A DNA stretch of 64,000 nt from Glaesserella parasuis (GCF_002015085.1 NZ_MUXW01000005.1:1-64000), one strand, 5' to 3'. Counted from the stretch's first letter, positions 42,607-52,042 are shown. The notes: generated from the sequence alone by a model not told the origin. Translations and numbers: made by a program.

Positions 42607-43292
42607 TGTCGCTGAGCCTTTCTATAAAGTTTATTACAAGGGATACCATCATTATTGCCGTCTAGCTCTCGCCAACGGCATTGTTTAAAGTAGCGTTTCG
42701 CCGTGTCATAATCGGGAAGATCGTTACAACTTTTCCTCACATTACAATCTATAGTGACAAGCGGTGCCTTAGGCGAAAAACCTTGCCAAAATGAATGTTC
42801 ATCTGACCGCTTACTTGCACGCCAGTCCGCAGGATTGATCGGATTTTTATCTTGCCATAAACCTATTCTTTGCTGTTGAGCAAGTTGCTGAGCTTGCAGA
42901 TACATCGGTTGCGTTTGGCGATACGCCCACGCCATTCCTCGTTGCACCTGAATTAAGTTAAGATTTTCACCCGTCTGATCATAAACCACTGCCAACAGCC
43001 GTTGATATTTATCATACCCCGTAATCTCAAGTTCAACCTCTTTTTTAAATGCCAGTTGAGCTAACGATTGCTTCGCCTTATTACCAAAAGGCTGGGCAAA
43101 TTCTGGGGCATCAATATATTGCAGGCGTACTTTAAGTTGTGTCCGCTTGTGCAAGCAGGTTAAAGTATCGCCATCATAAATACCTACAACTATGCATATT
43201 TTCTGTGCTATATGTTTAGCAACAATCGGTTCATTTGAAAAAAATAGAGAAAGTAATATTGCTAATTTATGGTAGTAAATAGTTTTTTTCAT
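42603..43292 (-). CDS. Thermonuclease-family protein with Excalibur domain
   Basis: A staphylococcal-nuclease fold secreted or periplasmic nuclease, 229 residues. A short N-terminal signal (about 1-25) leads to GIYDGDT (37-43), VRLQYIDAPEFAQPFG with Arg56 and Glu64 (the catalytic Arg and Glu), and YDKYQRLLAVV with the third Arg. The last ~40 residues are an Excalibur calcium-binding domain: CNDLPDYDTAKRYFKQC followed by LDGNNDGIPCN, the typical DxDxDGxxC pattern. It may degrade external DNA or take part in DNA uptake. It precedes csdA in an unusual coupled pair. GAAAAAA before the start is weak. Confidence 0.87.
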   Translation of the reverse strand: MKKTIYYHKLAILLSLFFSNEPIVAKHIAQKICIVVGIYDGDTLTCLHKRTQLKVRLQYIDAPEFAQPFGNKAKQSLAQLAFKKEVELEITGYDKYQRLLAVVYDQTGENLNLIQVQRGMAWAYRQTQPMYLQAQQLAQQQRIGLWQDKNPINPADWRASKRSDEHSFWQGFSPKAPLVTIDCNVRKSCNDLPDYDTAKRYFKQCRWRELDGNNDGIPCNKLYRKAQRQ

Positions 43293-43480
43293 ATTTTAAG
43301 TAATATTTAAATAGAAGGCTATTTGCCATTTATAAAATGATATAGATAATAGAAACTATGTATTTAACCCAGCATGCTAATAAAAAATAAAGTAATGCTG
43401 ATTAGGAAAACGATTTTCTAATATAGTAAATACATGCTATTCTAGGTCAATTGTAGTTGTTACATTCAAAATTCAGACTA

Positions 43481-44407
43481 ATGAAACCAATTTTCTTAGA
43501 GCTTCGTCATTTACGAACTATTATTGCTTTAAAAGAAAGCGGCAGTGTTTCAGCTGCCGCCAAATGTATTCATTTAACACAATCAGCATTATCTCATCAA
43601 ATTAAATTGTTAGAAGATCAATATGATCTAACTCTATTTGAACGTAAAACTCAGCCAATCCATTTTACTCCAGCTGGAGAACGTTTAGTACAGCTCGCTT
43701 ATGAAATTTTACCTAAAATAATAGAAGCTGAATCAGATATAACCCGAATTAAACAAGGAGAAGTTGGAGAATTACGGATTGCTGTTGAATGCCACACTTG
43801 TTTTGATTGGTTAATGCCAGCAATGGATATTTTTAGACAAAATTGGGGGGGAATAGAATTAGATATTGTGTCTGGTTTTCATACTGATACTGTTGGTCTA
43901 TTGCTTGCTCACCGAGCAGACTGGGCTGTTGTATCAGAAATAGAAGAGTCCATTGGTATTATTTATAAACCTTTGTTTTCTTATGAAATGGTTGCTATTT
44001 GTGCCAAAGATCACCCTTTGGCTCAAAAAGAAATTTGGGAAGCTGAAGATTTTCGTCACGAAACACTAATTCATTATCCTGTTCCCGACAATATGTTAGA
44101 TTTATTGAAAAAAATCTTACAACCAGTAGGAATAAACCCAACAAGACGCACTAGTGAATTAACTATCGCAATCATTCAGCTTGTTGCCAGTAAAAGAGGT
44201 ATTGCAGCCTTACCTTATTGGGCTGTAAAACCATATTTAGAAAAAGGCTATGTTGTTGCAAGAAAAATCACTTCTAATGGCTTATATAGCAATTTATACG
44301 CAGCAATCAGGGAAACAGATCTAGATAAAGTTTACATTGAAGAGTTTCACAATATAGTGAAATCGCAAAGCTTTGCCACATTATTAGATCTATTTTCTTT
44401 AGATTAG
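43481..44407 (+). CDS. metR: LysR-family regulator MetR
   Basis: Controls methionine biosynthesis genes (metE, metH and others) with homocysteine as co-effector. About 308 residues. The N-terminal HTH (LRHLRTIIALKESGSVSAAAK, LTQSALSHQIKLLEDQYDLTLFERK) and the effector domain with LRIAVECHTCFDWLMPAM follow MetR. I chose the ATG at 43481. A TTG eight codons earlier is in frame but unlikely. The leader is AT-rich, with CAGCAT and ATGCTG as an inverted pair at about 43371-43399. No metE is adjacent. Confidence 0.9.
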   Translation: MKPIFLELRHLRTIIALKESGSVSAAAKCIHLTQSALSHQIKLLEDQYDLTLFERKTQPIHFTPAGERLVQLAYEILPKIIEAESDITRIKQGEVGELRIAVECHTCFDWLMPAMDIFRQNWGGIELDIVSGFHTDTVGLLLAHRADWAVVSEIEESIGIIYKPLFSYEMVAICAKDHPLAQKEIWEAEDFRHETLIHYPVPDNMLDLLKKILQPVGINPTRRTSELTIAIIQLVASKRGIAALPYWAVKPYLEKGYVVARKITSNGLYSNLYAAIRETDLDKVYIEEFHNIVKSQSFATLLDLFSLD

Positions 44408-44477
44408 AAATATTATTTATGAGTACACCAATTTCCCATTTAGATATTTTAAGCTAAATGGGATCTGTAATAATTAC

Positions 44478-45800
44478 TTATCTGCTACTGATACTTTCAG
44501 CTTTTGCCGTTAAGTTTTCTGCACCCGTCGCTCTCATCACAATGTTATCTTCTGTCCGAATACCGCCGTAGCGTTTAAATTCGTCGATTTTCTGCCAGTT
44601 AAAGAAAGGTGCAAGCGGGTGGTTTTTCCATTGATTTAGCAACATCTCAATAAAATAGAACCCAGGCTCAATGGTGAGAACCATACCTTCGGCTAAATCA
44701 CGAGTGCAGCGCAAACTTGGATAAATCTCAGGCGGAGCTTTGCGAGTGCCACGATGGTTTTGTTGGAAACCTGCAACATCGTGGACTTGCAAGCCAAGCT
44801 GATGCCCTAAACCGTGTGGAAAGAAAGTACGGCTAATACCCTCTTCAAAAATTTGATCGGCAGGTAATTTCACAAACTCAAACTGATGAAGCATTTGCGA
44901 GATCCAACGGTGCATTTGGGTATGGTAACTTAGATAATTAATCCCCACTTGCATATCAGCAATCGTATCCAGTTTAAACTGTTCCATTTGAGCAACCATT
45001 GTGGCAAATTCACTTTGTGGCTCAAAAGCATAAGTTCGAGTAAGATCGGAGGCATAACCAAGATAGCTTGTGCCAGCGTCAAGTAAAAAACTGTGGCGTT
45101 CGCAAGGTGGCGTGAAATCCAATTTTGTGTAATGTAAAATCGCACTATGCTGATTAATGGCAACAATATTGCCATAAGGCACATTGTTATCCGATTGCTT
45201 GGTCACTTGAAGATAGGCTAGATTAATTTCAAACTCACTTTTACCTGCAAAAAAAGCCTCTTTTGCCGCGTGATGTCCTGTTAAAGCTGTGAGTTGAGCT
45301 TGATATATGCACTCAATTTCAAATTCGCTTTTGATCGAACGCTCAAAATGCAGTACATTTAGCATTTTCTGTGGATTGATATGCTCAAAACCTAGCGATT
45401 TGGCAAGCTCCGTTTGTTCACCAATAAAGGCACAATGGGTCGGATTAAGGATATATTGTTGAATTTGTTGGCTATCCGTGAGCATTTGCCATTCAAACTC
45501 ATCAGCAAAAAATGCCGATGTCGGTGGATTTGGCGTACAATGCCAATAATCTTGCGGTGCATAAAAATAGAGTTTCGGTTTATTTTTACCGTCTAAAAAA
45601 AGCCAACTTTGTTCTGCGGTAGGATCAGGGAAAATATAATTAAAATGCGGATTGATTTTAAATGGCGATGTTTGGTCGTCTAAAAAATGGTATTTTGCCT
45701 GCCCTGCATAAATCCAAAGCCCGTCAAGACGCGCCAGCTCTAAGGCGTGCTGTACAATTTGTTGAATGCGTGCGATATGTTGTGAAAAGATATGTTGCAT
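44478..45800 (-). CDS. pepQ: Xaa-Pro dipeptidase
   Basis: A dinuclear metal (Mn/Co) peptidase of the M24B family that cleaves dipeptides with C-terminal proline. It has 440 residues. Metal ligands are visible in order: Asp in LLDAGTSYLGYASDLTRTY, His in HGLGHQLGLQVHD, Glu in TIEPGFYFI and Glu in GGIRTEDNIV. It is divergent from tusA with a short gap that contains an intergenic palindrome. Confidence 0.94.
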   Translation of the reverse strand: MQHIFSQHIARIQQIVQHALELARLDGLWIYAGQAKYHFLDDQTSPFKINPHFNYIFPDPTAEQSWLFLDGKNKPKLYFYAPQDYWHCTPNPPTSAFFADEFEWQMLTDSQQIQQYILNPTHCAFIGEQTELAKSLGFEHINPQKMLNVLHFERSIKSEFEIECIYQAQLTALTGHHAAKEAFFAGKSEFEINLAYLQVTKQSDNNVPYGNIVAINQHSAILHYTKLDFTPPCERHSFLLDAGTSYLGYASDLTRTYAFEPQSEFATMVAQMEQFKLDTIADMQVGINYLSYHTQMHRWISQMLHQFEFVKLPADQIFEEGISRTFFPHGLGHQLGLQVHDVAGFQQNHRGTRKAPPEIYPSLRCTRDLAEGMVLTIEPGFYFIEMLLNQWKNHPLAPFFNWQKIDEFKRYGGIRTEDNIVMRATGAENLTAKAESISSR

Positions 45801-45822
45801 AAAGATCCTTTATATAATCATC

Positions 45823-45846
45823 CTCTCTCCCGTAAACGGGAGAGAG
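45823..45846. repeat. Short intergenic palindrome (CTCTCTCCCG type)
   Basis: CTCTCTCCCG and CGGGAGAGAG form a perfect 10-bp stem with a TAAA loop in the pepQ-tusA gap. The sequence looks like the CTCTCCC-type intergenic repeats of Pasteurellaceae. It lies in a divergent promoter region, so it is not a terminator. Confidence 0.65.
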
Positions 45847-45875
45847 TAAATTTTTACATAGATAAGATAATAAAT

Positions 45876-46118
45876 ATGACCGAACTAACCATTAACCACA
45901 CTTTAGATACCCTAGGGCTACGTTGCCCTGAACCCGTAATGCTTACTCGTAAAACCATTCGCAATATGGCAGACGGTGAAGTGTTGCTAATTATTGCTGA
46001 CGACCCTGCAACTACTCGTGATATTCCGAGTTTTTGTCAATTTATGGATCATCAGCTATTAAAAAGTCAAACGGACACTAAGCCGTATCAATATTGGGTG
46101 AAAAAGGGGCTTGAATAA
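45876..46118 (+). CDS. tusA: Sulfur carrier protein TusA
   Basis: A small sulfur relay protein that takes persulfide from IscS and passes it on for tRNA 2-thiouridine synthesis. It has 80 residues. The signature LGLRCPEPVMLTRK contains the active-site Cys17. The start at 45876 is chosen because the protein then begins MTELTINHTLDTLG, like the family. The longer upstream reading crosses the palindrome at 45823-45846. It ends in a terminator that overlaps the stop codon. Confidence 0.93.
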   Translation: MTELTINHTLDTLGLRCPEPVMLTRKTIRNMADGEVLLIIADDPATTRDIPSFCQFMDHQLLKSQTDTKPYQYWVKKGLE

Positions 46119-46128
46119 GCCCTTTTTT
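46102..46128 (+). terminator. Terminator of tusA
   Basis: AAGGGGCTT and AAGCCCTT pair across a short loop with TTTTTTC behind. The stop codon lies inside the hairpin. Confidence 0.85.
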
Positions 46129-46144
46129 CTGAGGTAGTCCAAAG

Positions 46145-47671
46145 TTATACCAATTTCAAAATCTTAGCAACGTCTAGACTTTCTTTAAGAAATTCTTGCT
46201 TTAAGCGAGATAATTCTTCTAAAGTTTCATCTTCCTCTTTAAGTGCTTGATTGTCTTTAAGCAGCATCTGATTATGTAATTTCAAAATAGAATAAGCATA
46301 TTCTTCCCATTTTTTCTCTGGAATTTTTTGTTTATAAGCAGAAATAAATATAATTTCAATATTATTCATTTTTATTCCGCCACCAGTCACTGGGCTTGCA
46401 AGTATATTCACTGCATTCAACGAAAATAGATTATCAATAACCATTTGATTAAATTTATCACAATCTGCTTTCACAGCCTTGATTACATCATCAGGTTGAA
46501 CAACCACAATATCATTACGGCTGGCTAATAATGCAATAACTTTAAATAAAACGACAGGTTGAATAATCTCTTTTAAATCATTACATAAACTATCTAAAGA
46601 GTGAACTTTATAATCCGATAATTTCTCAATAATAGGTTGCAAATACTCTTCTTTAATTTCGGCACGTTGGTATTTCACAAGTTCCTTTGAAATATTTTTA
46701 ACTTGTTTGATGAGTAGTATATTTAATTTCCGCCACTCTTTTTCTACCTGATGTTCAGTGAGTGGTAATTGCCCCTTAATCCAATAATCACGACGAAATT
46801 GCTTATTTAAAATAAAATCTTTTGCAGTCTGTTTTAATGATGGGTCTTTAATTTGAGCCATAAATTCTAGTTGTTTATCATTAAATAGCACATCATCAAA
46901 ATCATCTAGATAAGATGTGGAACAAGCATAGGTTAGTTTTGCTTGTTTAAGAGCATCCTCAACTTCAGAAAAGTACATCGGCTGCCAATCTTTATTTAAA
47001 TATTCGTGAACGAGATAATTTATATTCTGTTTTTCTATGTGTTCTAATTCAGATAATAATTTAGGGGATTTTTCAATTAAAGCATCACTTACAGATAATA
47101 ATGCCTTTACATTTTCTAAAGATAACTTAATAGCATCTTGCTTATTTTGACTAGAAGATAAATTAGTATAAGAGTGATTTAATAAATATCTAATTGGGGA
47201 TTTTGATGCCCAACCAGGTAATGTGTTGTAACTAATATAAACCACACCACCCACTTTTAATTTACGTTGAATAAAATCAACAATGATTTGTCTATTTTGT
47301 GGCGAAATCCAAGACCAAATACCGTGTAAAGCAATAAAATCAAAATCAGGTAAGTCTGGACGCTCACAAAACTCAGCAAAAGCCTCGTCCGAAACAACCA
47401 ACTTATTCGGATTTACTTGATTTGAGATTTGTTGTGCAAACAACGCATGTGAAGGATTAAAATCCGTGCCGTACCATTTTGTTGAACTTGCCGCAGCATG
47501 AACATTGATTGACACCCCAAATCCAAAACCTAATTCACAGGCATTTATCACCTTAGGTGGTTGTAAATTTGACATTAAAAAAGGGATAGTCATTTGATTA
47601 GGGTTTAAAGAATCATAGTAACCCACAGTATAATTTACATCATTAATATAGCCTTCTGACCAGTTTTTCAT
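46145..47671 (-). CDS. SAM-dependent methyltransferase with methyltransferase regulatory domain
   Basis: About 508 residues. The N-terminal Rossmann-like methyltransferase (about 1-190) has the glycine-rich NACELGFGFGVSINVHA SAM-binding motif, WYGTDFNPSHALFA and FDFIALHGIWSWISPQNR. The rest (about 200-508) matches the MethyTransf_Reg type found with bacterial protein-lysine methyltransferases, and the end has coiled-coil-like helices. I chose ATG 47671 because AGAGGA lies 6 bases upstream and the protein then begins MKNWSEGYINDVNYTVGYY. The target is unknown; outer-membrane proteins are one possibility from relatives. Confidence 0.8.
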   Translation of the reverse strand: MKNWSEGYINDVNYTVGYYDSLNPNQMTIPFLMSNLQPPKVINACELGFGFGVSINVHAAASSTKWYGTDFNPSHALFAQQISNQVNPNKLVVSDEAFAEFCERPDLPDFDFIALHGIWSWISPQNRQIIVDFIQRKLKVGGVVYISYNTLPGWASKSPIRYLLNHSYTNLSSSQNKQDAIKLSLENVKALLSVSDALIEKSPKLLSELEHIEKQNINYLVHEYLNKDWQPMYFSEVEDALKQAKLTYACSTSYLDDFDDVLFNDKQLEFMAQIKDPSLKQTAKDFILNKQFRRDYWIKGQLPLTEHQVEKEWRKLNILLIKQVKNISKELVKYQRAEIKEEYLQPIIEKLSDYKVHSLDSLCNDLKEIIQPVVLFKVIALLASRNDIVVVQPDDVIKAVKADCDKFNQMVIDNLFSLNAVNILASPVTGGGIKMNNIEIIFISAYKQKIPEKKWEEYAYSILKLHNQMLLKDNQALKEEDETLEELSRLKQEFLKESLDVAKILKLV

Positions 47672-47738
47672 AAAATTTCCTCTATTTTTCAATAAAAATT
47701 AAATTCTTTTTCTAATATTTACCAAACAAACATTTTCT

Positions 47739-48164
47739 TTAACGTCTTTCATCATCAAAATCATCATCTTCGTCATCAAAAAATTCGCCGTCATCACCAT
47801 ATTCATCTTCATCACTGTTCGGATCTTCAAAATAAGTTCCCCAGCCTTCATAAACCGCACCCGATTTTTCGATTAACGGCAGTAGCTCTTTTTGTTGAGC
47901 GGTAATAAGTTCCGCATCTAGTTTAATTTCGCTAACAATATCGCACACAAACACGAGATCGCCATTCTCTTCTTCCACTTCTTCTGCTTCAGAAATCTCA
48001 TAACCCAACTTATAAGCATCTACCACTAACTTTTCGAGTTTATCGAAATCGTGATGAGCAATGTGGTGTTCGATAATATAAAGGGCTTCAGGATCGCTTC
48101 CATCGGCTAATAAAGAGTTGATGATTTCATCGGTTTCTTGGCGTAATTCGGTTAAGTTATACAT
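47739..48164 (-). CDS. rraB: Regulator of RNase E activity RraB
   Basis: Binds RNase E and changes its activity and degradosome make-up. It has 141 residues. The conserved core LRQETDEIINSLLADGSDPEALYIIEHHIAHHDFDKLE is followed by a strongly acidic tail (DSDEDEYGDDGEFFDDEDDDFDDE), typical of RraB. It lies 3 bases after engB, so it is in the same transcript. Confidence 0.92.
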   Translation of the reverse strand: MYNLTELRQETDEIINSLLADGSDPEALYIIEHHIAHHDFDKLEKLVVDAYKLGYEISEAEEVEEENGDLVFVCDIVSEIKLDAELITAQQKELLPLIEKSGAVYEGWGTYFEDPNSDEDEYGDDGEFFDDEDDDFDDERR

Positions 48165-48167
48165 AAG

Positions 48168-48797
48168 TTATCCCTCTTGGGTTTGAGTAAAAATTTCGGC
48201 GAACCAGCTATCTAATTTAGTCGCAAGTTTATCAATACCAATACGATTTAATGCAGAATAGGCTTCGACTTGCACATCGCCTTGAAACGGTAAAATCGCT
48301 TCCCGCACCATTTTGACGGTTTTGCTTCTCGCACTTTGGCTAAGTTTATCCGCTTTGGTAAGTAGCAATAATACAGGCAACTCCGCAGATACCGCCCACT
48401 CGATCATCTGCTGATCGAGATCTTTCAACGGGTGACGAATATCCATTAAAATCACTACGCCCCGTAAACATTCACGTTTCTGCAAGTATTCACCTAAAGA
48501 ACGTTGCCACTGAAGTTTCATCTGCTCAGGCACCGCCGCATAACCATAGCCTGGTAAATCGACTAATTTACAATTTGGTTCTACTTCAAATAAGTTAATT
48601 AACTGCGTACGCCCTGGGGTTTTAGAGGTACGAGCCAAGTTTTTTTGATTAGTTAAGGCATTTAATGCCGTCGATTTCCCTGCATTTGAACGCCCTGCAA
48701 AGGCAATTTCCACGCCACTGTCTTCTGGTAAATGGTGAATATCAGGTGCAGAGGTTAAAAAATGGGTTTTGTGGTAGTTAAGTTTTATTTCGGTCAT
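48168..48797 (-). CDS. engB: Ribosome biogenesis GTPase EngB (YihA)
   Basis: A TrmE-Era-EngA-like GTPase that supports 50S ribosome assembly and division. It has 209 residues: Walker A GRSNAGKSTALNALTNQ, switch region TSKTPGRTQLINLF, DLPGYGYA and the specificity motif LLTKADKLS. The start at 48797 precedes a region of intergenic repeats. Confidence 0.95.
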   Translation of the reverse strand: MTEIKLNYHKTHFLTSAPDIHHLPEDSGVEIAFAGRSNAGKSTALNALTNQKNLARTSKTPGRTQLINLFEVEPNCKLVDLPGYGYAAVPEQMKLQWQRSLGEYLQKRECLRGVVILMDIRHPLKDLDQQMIEWAVSAELPVLLLLTKADKLSQSARSKTVKMVREAILPFQGDVQVEAYSALNRIGIDKLATKLDSWFAEIFTQTQEG

Positions 48798-48830
48798 TTT
48801 GTATTTGTTTGTTATTAAAATTTGTAAACT

Positions 48831-48851
48831 CCCCTCTTTGAAAAAGAGGGG
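48831..48851. repeat. Short intergenic palindrome CCCCTCTTT type
   Basis: CCCCTCTTT and AAAGAGGGG form a 9-bp stem with a 3-base loop in the gap upstream of engB. It is one of two different repeat types placed together in this 153-base gap. Confidence 0.6.
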
Positions 48852-48876
48852 CTGGGGGAGATTTAAAAAACAGTTT

Positions 48877-48949
48877 TGTAGGGTGGGTTTTAACCCACCA
48901 ATAAATTCAAGAGATTACAACGAAATGGTGGGTCAAGACCCACCCTACA
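48877..48949. repeat. Paired palindromic repeat with TGTAGGG ends, second copy
   Basis: Arms at 48877-48900 (TGTAGGGTGGGTTTTAACCC + ACCA) and 48926-48949 (inverted copy ending CCACCCTACA) are separated by 25 bases. The layout matches 3653-3721: two 24-base inverted arms with TGTAGGG/CCCTACA tips, each with an inner palindrome. Confidence 0.8.
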
Positions 48950-48950
48950 A

Positions 48951-49367
48951 TTATTTAAATCTCACACTCAATCCTTTCTCACCATATTGATTAGCTTCAG
49001 GACTTCCTGCAAAAACACCCCATTCCATCACTAAAATCGTTCCGATAAACATCGGCATCATAATGCCTAGCACAAATGCCATTGTTCCTTGAGCTCCCAA
49101 TGAACTGAGATAACACAATATCGGCACCGCAACCATAAACAAGGCTTTCGCCGAACGATTACGGTCGTGTAGGCGTTTAACGATCACTGCAGATAAACTG
49201 TAAAGTGAAAGGGTCAAGGGTAGAACGCTAATCCAACTGAAAGCGGTCGGATTTAAGATAAAATTTGCAAAAATAAACAAAAATGCAAAATTAATCCCAA
49301 AGCCGATCCAAAAGCCTTTGCGGTTTAACCTTCCGTGAAAAGAAAATAATGCTTTATGCCAGATCAT
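48951..49367 (-). CDS. DUF805 membrane protein
   Basis: 138 residues with four predicted membrane segments. The N-terminal FSFHGRLNRKGFWIGFGINF and the KRLHDRNRSAKALF motif are characteristic of DUF805 (inner-membrane proteins of unknown function, YhaH/YhaI type). It starts by a one-base overlap with the pepN stop (TAATG), so it is translated with pepN. Confidence 0.88.
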   Translation of the reverse strand: MIWHKALFSFHGRLNRKGFWIGFGINFAFLFIFANFILNPTAFSWISVLPLTLSLYSLSAVIVKRLHDRNRSAKALFMVAVPILCYLSSLGAQGTMAFVLGIMMPMFIGTILVMEWGVFAGSPEANQYGEKGLSVRFK

Positions 49368-51976
49368 TACTGCAATGCCTTTTCAATTTTTTCAAACAAA
49401 TCACGCGCAAGATTATCTAAACCTTTCAAACGCTCTAAGCCGCGACGCATCAGGGTTTGACGTTGAGTGTCATAGCGAGAAAGTTTAATTAACGGCTCAA
49501 TTAAGCGTGCCGCCACTTGCGGATTGCTTTCATTCATCTTAATCAACATATCGACTAAGAAACGGTAGCCAGAGCCGTCAATAGCGTGGAATGCACTTGG
49601 GTTTTGGCTTGCAAATGCCCCAACTAATGAACGTACACGGTTTGGATTTTTGAAGTTAAAACTTGGGTGCGTTAATAAATTTTGCACAATTTCAAGCACA
49701 TTTTCATCAGGACGTGTCGCCTGTAAAGCAAACCATTTATCCATCACTAAGCCATCGTGTTGCCATTTTTGTTCAAAATCGGCAAGAAGCTGATCTCTGC
49801 AAGCAAGTTGTGCTTTGGTCGAAGCCGTGAGTGCTGCCAAAGTGTCCGTCATATTATTTGCTTGATGATAATGTTTGTGCACCAAGGTATTCCCTACTTC
49901 AGTAAAGGCAAGGTAAGACAAGCAAACATTGCGTAATGCACGTTTTGCCAAATCATCAGCAACCACACGATATTCCGTTAATTTATTTTGGTTGTAAACG
50001 ACTAAGAAACGATCTTTTAATTCCTCAGCAATCGCTTGTTGCATAAATTGACGAACAGCCGCAATACCTGCAGGATCGATCACTTTAAACAACTCAGCAA
50101 ATTCCGTTTCTTTTGGCAAGGTTAAGGTTAAAGCGGCAAGTTCAGGATCTTTATTTGCATTATCGATCACAAAGGTGAGCGCTTCTAACAAACCTTGTGA
50201 GAATGCCATTGCTTTGCCCTGTTGGTAGCGACTTAGATTTTCACGCAGCTCATTGTTAAACAACATTTGTGCCACGTCCCAACGCACGAAATCATTCTCA
50301 GCAAACTTCAAGAGCGTTAAAAGCTGTTCTGTTGAATAGTCATAATCTAAACGCACAGGGGCTGAGAAATCACATAACAAGGCAGGCACTGGACGTTGTT
50401 GCACATTGTGGAACTCAAAGGTTTGATGTTCGTGGACCACATCTAACACATCACTGACAGTTAATAATTCGTGTTGTAAATTGATTTTCTTACCATCTTG
50501 ACCATATAACGCTACTTTTAACGGAATGTGTAAATTCACTTTCTCTAGCTGATCAGAGGTTGGTGGTGTGTTTTGAGAAACGTGCAAGCGGTAAGTATGA
50601 CGTTTTTCATCATACTCATCAGAAATCGTTAATTCAGGCGTACCCGATTGACTATACCAACGGCGGAACAGATCTAAATCAACTCCCGAAGCACGTTCCA
50701 TTGCAGACACAAAATCTTCACAGGTTGCCGCCGTGCCATCATTTTCTGCCACATAGAGTTTCATTCCTTTTTGGAAACGCTCTTCGCCGAGTAAGGTGTG
50801 GATCATACGAATAACTTCAGCCCCTTTTTCATAGACGGTAACCGTATAGAAATTATTCATTTCAATCACTTTTTCAGGGCGAATAGGGTGAGCCATCGGG
50901 CTTGCATCTTCGGCAAATTGCACCGCACGCAACAATCGCACATCTTCAATCCGTTTTGCCGATCTTGACCATAAATCTGAAGTAAATTCTTGATCACGGA
51001 AAACGGTCAAACCTTCTTTTAAACTGAGTTGGAACCAGTCACGGCAAGTAATACGGTTGCCCGTCCAGTTATGGAAATACTCGTGAGCAATCACCGCTTC
51101 AACATTCAAATAATCATCGTCCGTTGCAGTTTGCGGATTAGCTAGCACAAATTTCGAGTTAAAAATGTTTAACCCCTTATTTTCCATTGCCCCCATATTA
51201 AAGAAATCGACCGCCACGATCATATAAATGTCTAAATCGTACTCCAGCCCAAAACGCTCTTCGTCCCATTTCATCGAACGTTTTAAACTCTCCATCGCCC
51301 AAGTGGCACGGTCAAGATTTCCTTTATCCACATAGATTTCAAGGGCAACTTCACGTCCGCTCATCGTGATAAACTTATCTTGTAACAGGTCAAAATCCCC
51401 TGCGACTAAGGCAAATAAATAGCTTGGTTTAAAGAACGGATCTTCCCACTCCACCCAGTGACGACCATCGTCCAGCTCCCCTTGAGCAATACGGTTGCCG
51501 TTAGAAAGCAGGTATGGATATTTACTTTTACAAGCGGTGATTTTGGTGCGATATTTTGCAAGCACATCAGGGCGATCAAGCATATAAGTAATCTGACGGA
51601 AACCTTCCGCTTCACATTGCGTGCAGATCCCTTCGCCTGATTGATATAACCCTTGTAGTGACGTATTCGTTGATGGATTGAGTTTTGTCTGAATTTCCAG
51701 CTCGAATTGATCCGCAGGGAAATCGGCTAAATTTAAAGTCAAAGCCTCATCATCTTTTTGATATTCTTTGAATGGCTCGCCATTAAATTTAATCGATAAA
51801 AATTCAAAGCTATGCCCATCTAAACGTAACGTAGTCGCTTCTGCATTCTTACGCATGACCGACAACGTCGATGTGACAATCGTCTGCTCAGGATCAAGCT
51901 GAACATCAAGATAAATTTGATGAATAGTAAAATCAGGCTGACGGTAATCTTTTCTAAATTTTGCTTTAGGTCGCAT
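49367..51976 (-). CDS. pepN: Aminopeptidase N
   Basis: The main M1 zinc aminopeptidase for cytosolic peptides. 869 residues (870 in E. coli). GAMENKGLN (about 260) is the exopeptidase motif. VIAHEYFHNWTGNRITCRDWFQLSLKEG holds the HEXXH zinc site with the third ligand Glu 18 residues on. A C-terminal alpha-helical domain (about 550-869) completes it. I chose the ATG at 51976 because AAGGGAG precedes it and the protein then begins MRPKAKFRKDYRQPDF. DUF805 follows with overlap. Confidence 0.96.
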   Translation of the reverse strand: MRPKAKFRKDYRQPDFTIHQIYLDVQLDPEQTIVTSTLSVMRKNAEATTLRLDGHSFEFLSIKFNGEPFKEYQKDDEALTLNLADFPADQFELEIQTKLNPSTNTSLQGLYQSGEGICTQCEAEGFRQITYMLDRPDVLAKYRTKITACKSKYPYLLSNGNRIAQGELDDGRHWVEWEDPFFKPSYLFALVAGDFDLLQDKFITMSGREVALEIYVDKGNLDRATWAMESLKRSMKWDEERFGLEYDLDIYMIVAVDFFNMGAMENKGLNIFNSKFVLANPQTATDDDYLNVEAVIAHEYFHNWTGNRITCRDWFQLSLKEGLTVFRDQEFTSDLWSRSAKRIEDVRLLRAVQFAEDASPMAHPIRPEKVIEMNNFYTVTVYEKGAEVIRMIHTLLGEERFQKGMKLYVAENDGTAATCEDFVSAMERASGVDLDLFRRWYSQSGTPELTISDEYDEKRHTYRLHVSQNTPPTSDQLEKVNLHIPLKVALYGQDGKKINLQHELLTVSDVLDVVHEHQTFEFHNVQQRPVPALLCDFSAPVRLDYDYSTEQLLTLLKFAENDFVRWDVAQMLFNNELRENLSRYQQGKAMAFSQGLLEALTFVIDNANKDPELAALTLTLPKETEFAELFKVIDPAGIAAVRQFMQQAIAEELKDRFLVVYNQNKLTEYRVVADDLAKRALRNVCLSYLAFTEVGNTLVHKHYHQANNMTDTLAALTASTKAQLACRDQLLADFEQKWQHDGLVMDKWFALQATRPDENVLEIVQNLLTHPSFNFKNPNRVRSLVGAFASQNPSAFHAIDGSGYRFLVDMLIKMNESNPQVAARLIEPLIKLSRYDTQRQTLMRRGLERLKGLDNLARDLFEKIEKALQ

Positions 51977-52042
51977 AGCTTCTCCCTTAGAACTTTCAAA
52001 TGCGGAAAGGATAAGAATATTTGTCTTTAAGTGCAATCAAAT

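Noticed and set aside
43293..43480. Riboswitch or SAM-responsive leader before metR
   Set aside because: Only an AT-rich leader with one short inverted pair is visible; no riboswitch core pattern could be recognised.
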